A stretch of DNA of 8,500 nucleotides from Savagea sp. GTDB taxonomy: Bacteria; Bacillota; Bacilli; Bacillales_A; Planococcaceae. Below, one piece after another: positions 1-6,501 of this stretch (position 1 is the first letter of the stretch; each line of letters starts with the position of its first letter). The notes beneath the pieces were generated by a model. That model searched no databases. It was not told the origin of the DNA and saw only the letters and a list, made by a program, of their open reading frames with translations. Both the position numbers and the translations under genes were made by a program. Where the stretch lies: the NCBI GenBank assembly GCA_030152265.1, contig JASLHQ010000112.1:1-8500 (forward strand). Reading direction: 5' to 3'.

Positions 1-915
1 TGCTCGCTCGATCCATTCGTTCATCGTTTCACCATTTTGACGTGCACGAGTTTTCACTTCTTCAATCATCGCTTCATCAAGCAATAAACTCGTTTGTCGT
101 TTCGTTCCTTTTGCGTGCCACACGTTCTCTTCAATCACAAACTGCCCAGATTGCAGTCCATCCTGTAGCGCTTCGATGATTGAATGATTTGCTGTTTCAC
201 GCAATGTGACGACACCCGTTTTAATATGAACGGTTAATGTATCGAGATTTCTACTTACTTTACAATTTTCGACGCCAAAGTTTGTATAAATCCAATCGAT
301 CGTTTCCCACGTATTGGACTGCTGCATAGATAACGTGAACGTAATGTTATCCGCTGCACGCATCACTTCACGATGAATCGGATAACATGGTTTCCAGTCC
401 GATTGTAAAGGCATCCAAATGGACCCGTGCATATAAGCGCCCCACTCTTTTTTCTCTTCATGCCATACGACGCGTAACGTTTGCCCCTCGCTCACTTCCA
501 TCTTTTGATACAATGCGACATCGTGCGTCGAATCATAAAACAAAGGCTCCGCTCCGATGCTCTCAATATGTCGTGTAATTTGTTCGCATTCTATTTTAGA
601 CAAGTCGTACAAATCGCGTTTTCCTTGTTTTCTTTTTCGTGGTTGCAATTGCAGTTCACGTATCGCTTCATAAACGAAGTGAGGAGGAATGTTGAACTGT
701 TTCGCTAATTCATGCGGGGTTTTCCCTTTTTTAATGGATGCGCTTCGTTCCTCGATTAATTGTTGTACAGATTGTTGCGTAATTCGTTTTTCTCCAAATA
801 ATCGGTGTGGATCAGGAATGTCTTCTAGTTTCCCTTCTCTCACATACTTATAAATCGTCGGTTTTGAAAGCCCAATTTGTTCGGCCGCTTCTTGAACCGT
901 TACCCAGTTTTTCAA
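1..915 (-). CDS. HTH / ribbon-helix-helix DNA-binding protein, 3' end missing
   Basis: The open frame runs from a TTG at 915 to the left edge: 305 residues with no stop, so the C-terminus lies outside the window. Residues 4-57 resemble an excisionase/MerR-type helix-turn-helix (HTH_17-like: WVTVQEAAEQIGLSKPTIYKY, then a basic wing near HRLFGEKRIT). Residues 66-108 look like a second HTH unit (TPHELAKQFNIPPHFVYEAI followed by basic PRKRKQGKR). Residues 120-270 are an unrecognised mixed alpha/beta region rich in Trp. Residues 273-305 fit a CopG/Arc ribbon-helix-helix: a short strand (RQTSLLLD), then helix A and the beginning of helix B (GETMNEWIERA). The TTG is preferred because a strong Shine-Dalgarno lies 4-5 nt upstream, whereas the in-frame ATG at 960 has none. 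A role as transcriptional regulator or plasmid/phage-type DNA-binding factor is inferred; the target is unknown. It has its own promoter and follows a terminator, so it is not in the upstream operon. Confidence 0.8.
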   Translation of the reverse strand, partial: MKNWVTVQEAAEQIGLSKPTIYKYVREGKLEDIPDPHRLFGEKRITQQSVQQLIEERSASIKKGKTPHELAKQFNIPPHFVYEAIRELQLQPRKRKQGKRDLYDLSKIECEQITRHIESIGAEPLFYDSTHDVALYQKMEVSEGQTLRVVWHEEKKEWGAYMHGSIWMPLQSDWKPCYPIHREVMRAADNITFTLSMQQSNTWETIDWIYTNFGVENCKVSRNLDTLTVHIKTGVVTLRETANHSIIEALQDGLQSGQFVIEENVWHAKGTKRQTSLLLDEAMIEEVKTRARQNGETMNEWIERA

Positions 916-919
916 ACGT

Positions 920-928
920 ATCACCCTT
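920..928 (-). promoter_or_regulatory. Ribosome binding site that fixes the TTG start of the regulator gene
   Basis: On the minus strand AGGGTGAT ends 4 nt before the TTG at 915. It matches the 3' part of the Bacillus anti-Shine-Dalgarno complement (GGTGAT). The alternative ATG at 960 is preceded only by AT-rich sequence without a purine run. Confidence 0.7.
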
Positions 929-982
929 TTAAAATACATATCTTTTAACTGTTTAATCATAATCATATGAGTTATTTTAAAT

Positions 983-991
983 AGTATAACA
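983..991 (-). promoter_or_regulatory. Extended -10 promoter of the regulator gene
   Basis: The minus strand reads TGTTATACT: a TG dinucleotide, one base, then TATACT (5 of 6 to TATAAT). This is a good extended -10 element for the housekeeping sigma factor. No convincing -35 hexamer lies at 17 nt, which is tolerable for extended -10 promoters. Transcription would start near 976, giving a leader of about 60 nt before the TTG at 915. Confidence 0.5.
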
Positions 992-995
992 TACA

Positions 996-1018
996 TAAAC
1001 AAAGGGTACATTTGTTTA
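996..1018. promoter_or_regulatory. Inverted repeat, candidate operator
   Basis: TAAACAAA and TTTGTTTA form perfect 8-bp inverted arms separated by 7 nt. The element starts 5 nt upstream of the extended -10 and covers the -35 region, a usual place for a repressor or activator site. No T-run follows the repeat, so it is not a terminator. The binding protein is unknown; autoregulation by the downstream HTH/RHH protein is a reasonable guess. Confidence 0.45.
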
Positions 1019-1025
1019 GTTATAT

Positions 1026-1046
1026 TATTTCATTTAATATGAAATA
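1026..1046. repeat. Second inverted repeat upstream of the regulator promoter
   Basis: TATTTCAT and ATGAAATA are perfect 8-bp inverted arms with a 5-nt spacer. The centre lies 29 bp (about three helical turns) from the centre of the inverted repeat at 996-1018. The surroundings are very AT-rich, so chance pairing is a real possibility. The rest of the 916-1094 intergenic stretch holds the promoter and a terminator; I see no small gene in it. Confidence 0.3.
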
Positions 1047-1065
1047 TATTTAATTTAAATAAAAT

Positions 1066-1096
1066 AAAAAAGAGCAGCAAAAAGCTACTCTTTTTT
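1066..1096 (-). terminator. Rho-independent terminator of the four-gene operon
   Basis: On the minus strand GAGTAGC pairs with GCTGCTC across a TTTTT loop and is followed by a run of T. Flanking A and T tracts lengthen the stem. The one imperfect pair is G-U in minus-strand RNA but C-A in plus-strand RNA, so the element is built for minus-strand transcription. It overlaps the stop codon of the helicase gene at 1095-1097. Confidence 0.85.
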
Positions 1097-4000
1097 ATAT
1101 GCGGTCATTTAGTAAAGTTTGCCACTTTGTTGACTGTTCGGCATGTTCATCTAAATAAGCTCCGACTTTCCCTACGATGTGCGCAGGACCGTATCGATGT
1201 AAATAACGACGAGATCCGATAATGAGCAATTCGTTTTTCGCTCGTGAAAAAGCAACATTTAAACGAGCTGGGTCTGAAAAGTAATCAGTTTTCCGTTTCG
1301 TTCGGGTCATCGCATAAATGACAATCTCTGCTTCATCTCCTTGAAACGCATCGACCGTATTAATCGTTAACCGCTCACATTGAAGCGGTCGTGCAATTTC
1401 ACGATGTAATAGCCGGGACTGTTTTCGGTACGGTGTGATTACTGCGATCCGTGTCGTCTCAGGCGTCACGCGAATGAGCTTTGTTACAATTTCTTTCACG
1501 ACTTCTACTTCTCGCTCGTTACTCACTCCGCCATCCGTTTGTTCTCGATATGTCGAATCTCGTTCGACATTGAAAAAGTTGAGAGGCTGTCGGAAAGCGA
1601 TCGGTCGTTTTTCGTATGTCGATGCTCCATTTTCAATTTGACCGTCATAAAATAACGTACTGATCATCGTTCCGATGACAGGGGGCATACGGTATTGCGT
1701 CGTCAACATTCGCTTATTAGAAGTTGGGCAATCAACGTAGAGTCGTTCGAATAAACTCGTTTTAAATAACGCATCTCGATATTCGGTCGCATCGCGCAAC
1801 TCAATTTGATCAGAATCAAATAAAGCAGGGTGAATTACAGGGGGGAGTTGAGCATGATCCCCGATTACGATTAATTTTTTTGCTCGATTAATCGGAATTA
1901 ACAGTTCTCCTGGTAACGCCTTCCCAGCCTCATCGATTAAGACGAGATCGAACGCGACATCTTCAATGCCGAGAGATTGATTTGCTAATCCGACACAAGT
2001 CGCACCAATGACGGTATGACTGCGAATGATGAGTTCCCCTAACTCTCCGACGAACGAACTTCTCTCTTCCGCTGCACCTTCGACGAATTGACGCCACTTT
2101 TCAAAAAGCGATCGTTGGGAAGGGAGAACGTGATGGTGTTGAATTCGTTGGACGTAATCGTCAAAAATGTGTTGAAAGCTGACAGAATGTAACGTTTCGT
2201 CCATTTTATCGGTCCGACCGCAACGAATCGTCTCACTCGTTAAAGTGGCAGGTAAATCTTTCAATACGTTATCGATCGCAACGTTCGCTTGCGAAATAAT
2301 TAAAATGCGATCATGTGGATGAAGAGTCATATGTTGTTGAATAATTTCACGAATGACCGTCGTTTTCCCTGTACCTGGTGGACCTTGAATTAAATAAAAA
2401 TCTCGCTCTTGCATCGCTTCTCGTACTGTCGCCCGTTGCGCTTCGTTTTTTTCGATATGCGCATTTAAATAAGTAGTCGGGGCTGGAAGTGTACGATTTG
2501 ATCGGATAGCTGAAGGTTGAAATAGTGCTGTTTGTAACGTTTGTGATACGAGTTCACCCGATAAAAATTGACGTAGCGCATGCCACTGTTTCTGTTCAGC
2601 AGAGGCAGCTTGCCGAATGTGTAACGAAATGCGCTCAGGAATATCCAACCGTTCTCCGTCCCTAATGGCGAAATGTATGCGATTACGGACCGCGTTAAAA
2701 TAAACGGGAATATGCGTATGAGGGGCCGCTTCATATATACAATGTAACGACTGGCCTTCATAACGCTGCAACTGCTCAGTCACTTCTTCCACGTTGGCAA
2801 TTGGAAAAATCCATTTTTCGGATGGAGGAAATTGTTCGGAATATATTTTCTTTTCGCTCGGAATGATCGTAACATCGAGCGTATCTCCACTTAACGTAAT
2901 GTAGTCGATTAGTAAGCGAGTCACTTCCGCCCATTTTTGGAAAAATAACATCCCTTCACGCGAAGCGCGGATGTGGCGTTGGCGCTCGAACTCTTCATTT
3001 AAATAAAGGGAAAGCTGTGTCATCGTTTCTTTCGTTTCTTCAAGCAGTTCGACTGACTCGTCATCTAAATCGATCGTCATCGTTGCGCGAACGGTTGCGA
3101 AAATATCACTCGGTTGAAACTGTTGGGCGGGTGTTAACAGTTCACGTAGTAAGAATACGAAATAAGGTTCTCCTTTATCCATCCGCTCGACGACTTCCAT
3201 ACGTAAGACGAGATACATCCCGTATTGGAAACGAATGTACCGGTCATCTTCTGGATCAGGCCCAATTTTCCACTCTGACTTTTCTTCACCGATTTGATAA
3301 GACTCCATATAAGAAATGAACGTTTCGGAAAGTTCGTACGGAATGAGGAAAGGAACTGTTTCAAAATATGTATGCCATAGCGCTTCGGAGGCTCGCTCTG
3401 TCACTCGTGGCGTAAATCGTAAAGTCGTCGTCCAATCCATCGGATAAATTCGGACAGTTGAACCGATAAATGGCATTTTCCGAACATCTTCTAATTGACG
3501 CATATGAAGCTCAAGTTCGACACCGTAATACATCAATTTCAAAAAAGGGTTCGTACGTTCAACGACGACTGCTTCCATACCGAAATAAGGAAGTTCTCGC
3601 GTATAATACATAAACATTCCTTTACCAATATGCAGTTCATACATATGTGTCTTCCGGTTATAATTTTCGATAAGGAGCGGAATTTCTGTATAATGTTCTA
3701 ACTCTTGTAACGTATCGATATCTTGAACGTAAAATTGAAACGTAAAATCATCGCTCACCGTTCTCGTCATTTTTTCTGTCAATTGTTCTTTCGACACGTA
3801 CAGTAACTTCCCTTTATACGGAAAATCTTCTGGCAAACGATAAGCGAAAGGTTTAATGAAAGTATTCGAATCGCGCCTCCACTTTCGGTCGGCGAGCTTT
3901 ACATATTTATTTAAGTAAATGGACAAACCGTTTAATTTTTCTATATGTTCGTACATTTCACGTTGCAGTTGCTTTAAAGAAGACGTTCTCAAACTCGTTC

Positions 4001-4388
4001 GCGCTTCTTCTTTTAATTGTTTTTTCAAATAATGGATAACTTGTTGTATTTCGTCTCGCCACGTATGAATGCGCTGTCTATGATGAGTAGCACTATCAAT
4101 CATCAATTGTAATACTTGTTCACGCTTTTGGAATAATGCTCGTTGTTGTTGTGCTAATAAATCACGTTGACGTCGCTCAAATTCTTCCGCTGTCATATGT
4201 GCTTGTTGCGCCATTAGCTGTTCTAACGCTGCGATCCATCGTCGTTCCTCTTCGTGCAATCGAATCATTTCATTTTGAAGGGTCGCTTGATTTTGCTTCT
4301 CTTCTTCCGTCAATTCACCTACGATATATGAAATAGCTGCGACTGCAAGCCCTGCGCCGGTGAGTAATAATGGAATTGGAATTGCCAT
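1095..4388 (-). CDS. Membrane-anchored, coiled-coil Upf1-like SF1 helicase (1097 aa)
   Basis: Residues 4-23 are a Gly/Ala-rich hydrophobic segment suited to a membrane anchor or membrane-inserting helix. Residues 26-155 are a charged, Gln/Glu-rich coiled coil. Residues 175-600 are an unrecognised, partly beta-rich middle with no nuclease or protease motif that I can see. Residues 640-1065 are a complete Upf1/COG1112-type helicase core (AAA_11 plus AAA_12): Q motif near Q651, Walker A GPPGTGKT at 669-676, motif Ia SQANVAIDNVL at 699-709, a GATCVGLA segment at 795-802, Walker B LIDEAG at 817-822, motif III GDHAQLPP at 843-850, motif IV region TTQYRM at 896-901, motif V DAFQGDEAEIVI at 1013-1024 and motif VI LNVAFSRAK at 1043-1051. 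All catalytic residues look intact. The family uses ATP to move 5' to 3' on RNA or DNA. The chain ends about 30 residues after the core, so it carries no C-terminal PLD, Vsr or DUF3320 module. It is the last gene of the operon; its ATG shares one base with the upstream stop (TAATG) behind only a weak purine-rich site, implying translational coupling. An anti-phage role is inferred, not shown. Confidence 0.93.
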   Translation of the reverse strand: MAIPIPLLLTGAGLAVAAISYIVGELTEEEKQNQATLQNEMIRLHEEERRWIAALEQLMAQQAHMTAEEFERRQRDLLAQQQRALFQKREQVLQLMIDSATHHRQRIHTWRDEIQQVIHYLKKQLKEEARTSLRTSSLKQLQREMYEHIEKLNGLSIYLNKYVKLADRKWRRDSNTFIKPFAYRLPEDFPYKGKLLYVSKEQLTEKMTRTVSDDFTFQFYVQDIDTLQELEHYTEIPLLIENYNRKTHMYELHIGKGMFMYYTRELPYFGMEAVVVERTNPFLKLMYYGVELELHMRQLEDVRKMPFIGSTVRIYPMDWTTTLRFTPRVTERASEALWHTYFETVPFLIPYELSETFISYMESYQIGEEKSEWKIGPDPEDDRYIRFQYGMYLVLRMEVVERMDKGEPYFVFLLRELLTPAQQFQPSDIFATVRATMTIDLDDESVELLEETKETMTQLSLYLNEEFERQRHIRASREGMLFFQKWAEVTRLLIDYITLSGDTLDVTIIPSEKKIYSEQFPPSEKWIFPIANVEEVTEQLQRYEGQSLHCIYEAAPHTHIPVYFNAVRNRIHFAIRDGERLDIPERISLHIRQAASAEQKQWHALRQFLSGELVSQTLQTALFQPSAIRSNRTLPAPTTYLNAHIEKNEAQRATVREAMQERDFYLIQGPPGTGKTTVIREIIQQHMTLHPHDRILIISQANVAIDNVLKDLPATLTSETIRCGRTDKMDETLHSVSFQHIFDDYVQRIQHHHVLPSQRSLFEKWRQFVEGAAEERSSFVGELGELIIRSHTVIGATCVGLANQSLGIEDVAFDLVLIDEAGKALPGELLIPINRAKKLIVIGDHAQLPPVIHPALFDSDQIELRDATEYRDALFKTSLFERLYVDCPTSNKRMLTTQYRMPPVIGTMISTLFYDGQIENGASTYEKRPIAFRQPLNFFNVERDSTYREQTDGGVSNEREVEVVKEIVTKLIRVTPETTRIAVITPYRKQSRLLHREIARPLQCERLTINTVDAFQGDEAEIVIYAMTRTKRKTDYFSDPARLNVAFSRAKNELLIIGSRRYLHRYGPAHIVGKVGAYLDEHAEQSTKWQTLLNDRI

Positions 4389-4855
4389 TATTTAAACTCT
4401 TTCTTGTCTGCAGGTAGAAGTTCAGCGTAGACGGTCGGTTCTGATACATTTTCCATGTGGGTAATAGCCTCTTTCCACAGTCTTTGTCGCTCTTTAATAG
4501 AATCATCTGAGTGAGAAGATTCCATCAACGTTTGATGTATTTTTTCTTGAATTTGTTCTGTATGTCGTTTAGCATCTGCTTGAATTTTTGCGATTTCAAT
4601 TTCTTTTTGTTGCGCAGCCGTTTGCATATCTCGTGTCGCTTCCACTTTTGCCTTTTCTAATGCATTGGCAGACTGTCGCTCTTGAGATTGTAATTCATTT
4701 CGTAATTGTGTCGTCTGTTCACGCGTTGCGAGCAATTGTTGATGATTCGAAACGATTGAAACGACACCTTCTACAGCGTTCGTTACGAGTTGATGTTTTT
4801 GTAAATCTTTTGCCATTGCTCGTTGGTATTGTAATTTATCTAATTGGTTACTCAC
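4388..4855 (-). CDS. Small coiled-coil protein of the helicase operon (155 aa)
   Basis: The family is not recognised. Residues 20-42 form a mildly hydrophobic or amphipathic helix (VTNAVEGVVSIVSNHQQLL), too polar to be a sure membrane span. Residues 43-112 are a long coiled coil rich in Gln, Glu, Lys and Ala. The tail (113-155) is acidic and polar. Residues 23-55 resemble residues 39-70 of the next gene upstream (5435-4848), with shared VT, V, QQ, A, EQ and R-EL positions and one single-residue gap, so the two are probably paralogous. The start is GTG at 4855, preceded by AGGAGG eight nt upstream within the preceding gene, and it overlaps that gene by 8 nt. The position directly before the helicase suggests a structural partner, oligomer scaffold or regulator for it. 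Confidence 0.85.
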   Translation of the reverse strand: MSNQLDKLQYQRAMAKDLQKHQLVTNAVEGVVSIVSNHQQLLATREQTTQLRNELQSQERQSANALEKAKVEATRDMQTAAQQKEIEIAKIQADAKRHTEQIQEKIHQTLMESSHSDDSIKERQRLWKEAITHMENVSEPTVYAELLPADKKEFK

Positions 4856-5435
4856 GTTCCATTCCTCCTAATAATTGTTCATTGGATAAGCTTAATCCTT
4901 GGACCGCCAAACGAAATGCTTCTTGAAGCTCATCGTAATGAGGAGCGGTCGGCTCAAGTTGTTGCAACATCTGTTCTGTATGATTCATTAATTTCAAAAA
5001 AGAAATGCGTAACACCGCTTCTTTTTTCGTCCACTGTTCGACTGCCTGTTCTGTTCGTTCTGCTTTCAATGTGAAAAGTGCCCACTGTTCTTTCGCTTTC
5101 TTTTCTTCAGCACGCACTTCTTCGTGAAATGTGACGAACTGTTCGTACAATTGTTGTTCATACGCTTCTAGCTGAATGCGGCCTTTTTCTTTCAAGACGT
5201 CACGATTCGCTTCGTAATGACTTTTTAACTCATCTCGCTGCATGCGGAGTTGTTCTGTAATTGCTCGTTGTTGATAAAGTTGTACGACATTGATCGTTAA
5301 ATCGAGCGTTTGCGTGACGACGAACAACAACGCATTTCCTTTATTCGCCGCTTTGGCAATGTTCATTCCATTTGCGACGAGAGGTGCCATTTTGCCGACG
5401 AAACGAAAAGCACCGTTATCAGTTTCCATCGCCAT
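4848..5435 (-). CDS. Coiled-coil protein of the helicase operon (195 aa)
   Basis: The family is not recognised. The N-terminus (residues 10-34) is Gly/Ala/Lys-rich (VGKMAPLVANGMNIAKAANK). Residues 33-53 form a moderately hydrophobic helix (ALLFVVTQTLDLTINVVQLY) that could touch or insert into a membrane. Residues 54-160 are a long charged coiled coil with several Gln-rich and aromatic positions. The C-terminal 30 residues form a short separate helix. The segment 39-70 matches part of the downstream 155-aa protein. The start ATG at 5435 has a strong AGGAGGT eight nt upstream, buried in the last codons of the preceding gene; the two frames overlap by 17 nt. It is probably stoichiometric with, and assembled together with, the 155-aa protein and the helicase. 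The function is unknown. Confidence 0.85.
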   Translation of the reverse strand: MAMETDNGAFRFVGKMAPLVANGMNIAKAANKGNALLFVVTQTLDLTINVVQLYQQRAITEQLRMQRDELKSHYEANRDVLKEKGRIQLEAYEQQLYEQFVTFHEEVRAEEKKAKEQWALFTLKAERTEQAVEQWTKKEAVLRISFLKLMNHTEQMLQQLEPTAPHYDELQEAFRLAVQGLSLSNEQLLGGMERE

Positions 5436-6441
5436 TTGAAAATACCTCCTCTCTTAATCGATCCATATGAATGTGATGCTCCATCGTGCGACCCGCCGCA
5501 ATCCATTCGATTTGCACATCTTCATATTGTAATGTTAAATCTTTTTCCACTTCTTTCAAATAACCTTCTGAACAAATCCATCGCTCATTTTTTTTACTAA
5601 TCTTCGTCCTATCGACTTCTTTGAATGAAAGTGGTCGCTTTTCATACGGATGAAAGAGAGAAGCTTCCAATTGTTCTTTCAGTCGTTTCAGTCGCTTCCA
5701 CTCCTCATCGTACTGTTTCGCCTCATCGGTTAAAAAGTGGACATATCCTTGTTGGAACTGTTCGAATGCCAGTTCTAACCGCTCCGCATCTTTCCACCGA
5801 TCGCCTCGAAACGAAACAGATGGGCGAAATAGCTCGACGAAACAGCTAAAAGAAGAAAAATGGTGCTGAATCGGCAATCGCTGAACGGTCACAGGAACAT
5901 AGAGACAATCAGTACTTTTCAACGTAATGTGAACGTTTAACGTACTAGACCATTCATCGTAATGTGGGAGGTGCTTAATCCGTTGATGAATGAACGAATG
6001 GCTATTTTCGTAGTTCGGATTGTCGAAAAAAACAGTCGTCACGTTAGGACGGAGCGATACACTGTCAGGTGGTGCTTGCTTTACCGCTTCTCGATTTTTT
6101 GTAATCATTTGACCTGTCATCCCTTCTATATAAATAGGGATATCTAGTTGTTGAATTGCATCTAGTAAGTGTAATAGATGAACGTAACGTTTTCCGAGTT
6201 CTGTTAATTGTTCGTCTTTCCACAATTGTTGACGCTCAAATTGCATAATTTCCTCTTCGATTAAGACGATCGATAAACAAGTCATTGATGCGATACTTTC
6301 CGCTGTTTCTCCTTGTCCTAATGCTCGTAATGTAAACAGTGATAAAGGAGACAAGGCGTCTGTATAATGACTCGATACATGCCACGTCGCTTCATAAACA
6401 GGCCATGCGAATGTACGCGGACTTTGTAATACATACTCCAT
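5419..6441 (-). CDS. Winged-helix-like protein, first gene of the helicase operon (340 aa)
   Basis: The family is not recognised with confidence. Residues 29-95 look like a winged helix-turn-helix: SPLSLFTLRALGQG, helix AESIASMT, recognition-like helix VLIEEEIMQFERQQL, then a turn with ELGKRYVHLL. Residues 100-235 are mixed, with several beta-prone runs (VTTVFFD, LNVHITL, CLYVPVTVQRL). Residues 235-262 form a charged helix (EEWKRLKRLKEQLEA) and 290-325 are beta-prone (LTLQYEDVQIEWIAAG). No membrane segment or enzyme motif is evident. The ATG at 6441 is chosen over the in-frame ATG 24 codons upstream (6513) because AGGAGGGG lies 5 nt before it and the upstream extension would begin inside the preceding terminator. 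Its wHTH may sense nucleic acid or act as an adaptor; as leader gene it could also control the operon. Confidence 0.85.
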   Translation of the reverse strand: MEYVLQSPRTFAWPVYEATWHVSSHYTDALSPLSLFTLRALGQGETAESIASMTCLSIVLIEEEIMQFERQQLWKDEQLTELGKRYVHLLHLLDAIQQLDIPIYIEGMTGQMITKNREAVKQAPPDSVSLRPNVTTVFFDNPNYENSHSFIHQRIKHLPHYDEWSSTLNVHITLKSTDCLYVPVTVQRLPIQHHFSSFSCFVELFRPSVSFRGDRWKDAERLELAFEQFQQGYVHFLTDEAKQYDEEWKRLKRLKEQLEASLFHPYEKRPLSFKEVDRTKISKKNERWICSEGYLKEVEKDLTLQYEDVQIEWIAAGRTMEHHIHMDRLREEVFSNGDGN

Positions 6442-6446
6442 ATGAA

Positions 6447-6454
6447 CCCCTCCT
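6447..6454 (-). promoter_or_regulatory. Ribosome binding site fixing the start of the operon's first gene
   Basis: AGGAGGGG on the minus strand lies 5 nt before the ATG at 6441. This is the strongest start signal in the region and rules against the longer open frame that begins at 6513. Confidence 0.8.
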
Positions 6455-6458
6455 AAAG

Positions 6459-6472
6459 ATATTGTACAATAT
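6459..6472. promoter_or_regulatory. 14-bp perfect palindrome in the operon promoter region, candidate operator
   Basis: ATATTGTACAATAT is a perfect palindrome 4 nt upstream of the Shine-Dalgarno of the first operon gene. On the minus strand it contains TACAAT (6466-6461) and overlaps TATATT (6473-6468), either of which could be the -10 box. An ATGACA at 15 nt from TATATT is the best -35 candidate, at poor spacing. The promoter must lie between the upstream terminator (6502) and 6454, so a factor bound here would affect initiation. The exact promoter is uncertain. Confidence 0.45.
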
Positions 6473-6501
6473 AAAAAAGACATATTGATGTCATTTTCAA
6501 T

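Noticed and set aside
387..708. Plus-strand open frames of 63 and 75 codons at the left end
   Set aside because: Both are shadows of the regulator gene on the other strand and have no ribosome binding site.
916..960. An ATG at 960 as start of the regulator gene
   Set aside because: It is in frame but lacks a Shine-Dalgarno and would lie only about 16 nt from the predicted transcript start; the TTG at 915 has a strong AGGGTGAT.
996..1018. The inverted repeat at 996-1018 as a terminator
   Set aside because: The arms are AT-rich with one G-C pair each, no T-run follows, and the operon already has a good terminator at 1066-1096.
4588..4926. A plus-strand open frame of 112 codons opposite the small coiled-coil genes
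   Set aside because: It is antisense to well-supported genes, has no ribosome binding site, and its product looks like the reverse reading of Gln/Glu-rich coiled coil.
1095..6441. Assignment of the operon to Mokosh, Zorya, Wadjet or a helicase-Vsr system
   Set aside because: Mokosh would need a kinase-like or PLD module, Zorya ZorA/ZorB channel proteins and a Snf2-type helicase, Wadjet an SMC ATPase, and Vsr systems a nuclease domain. None is visible here.
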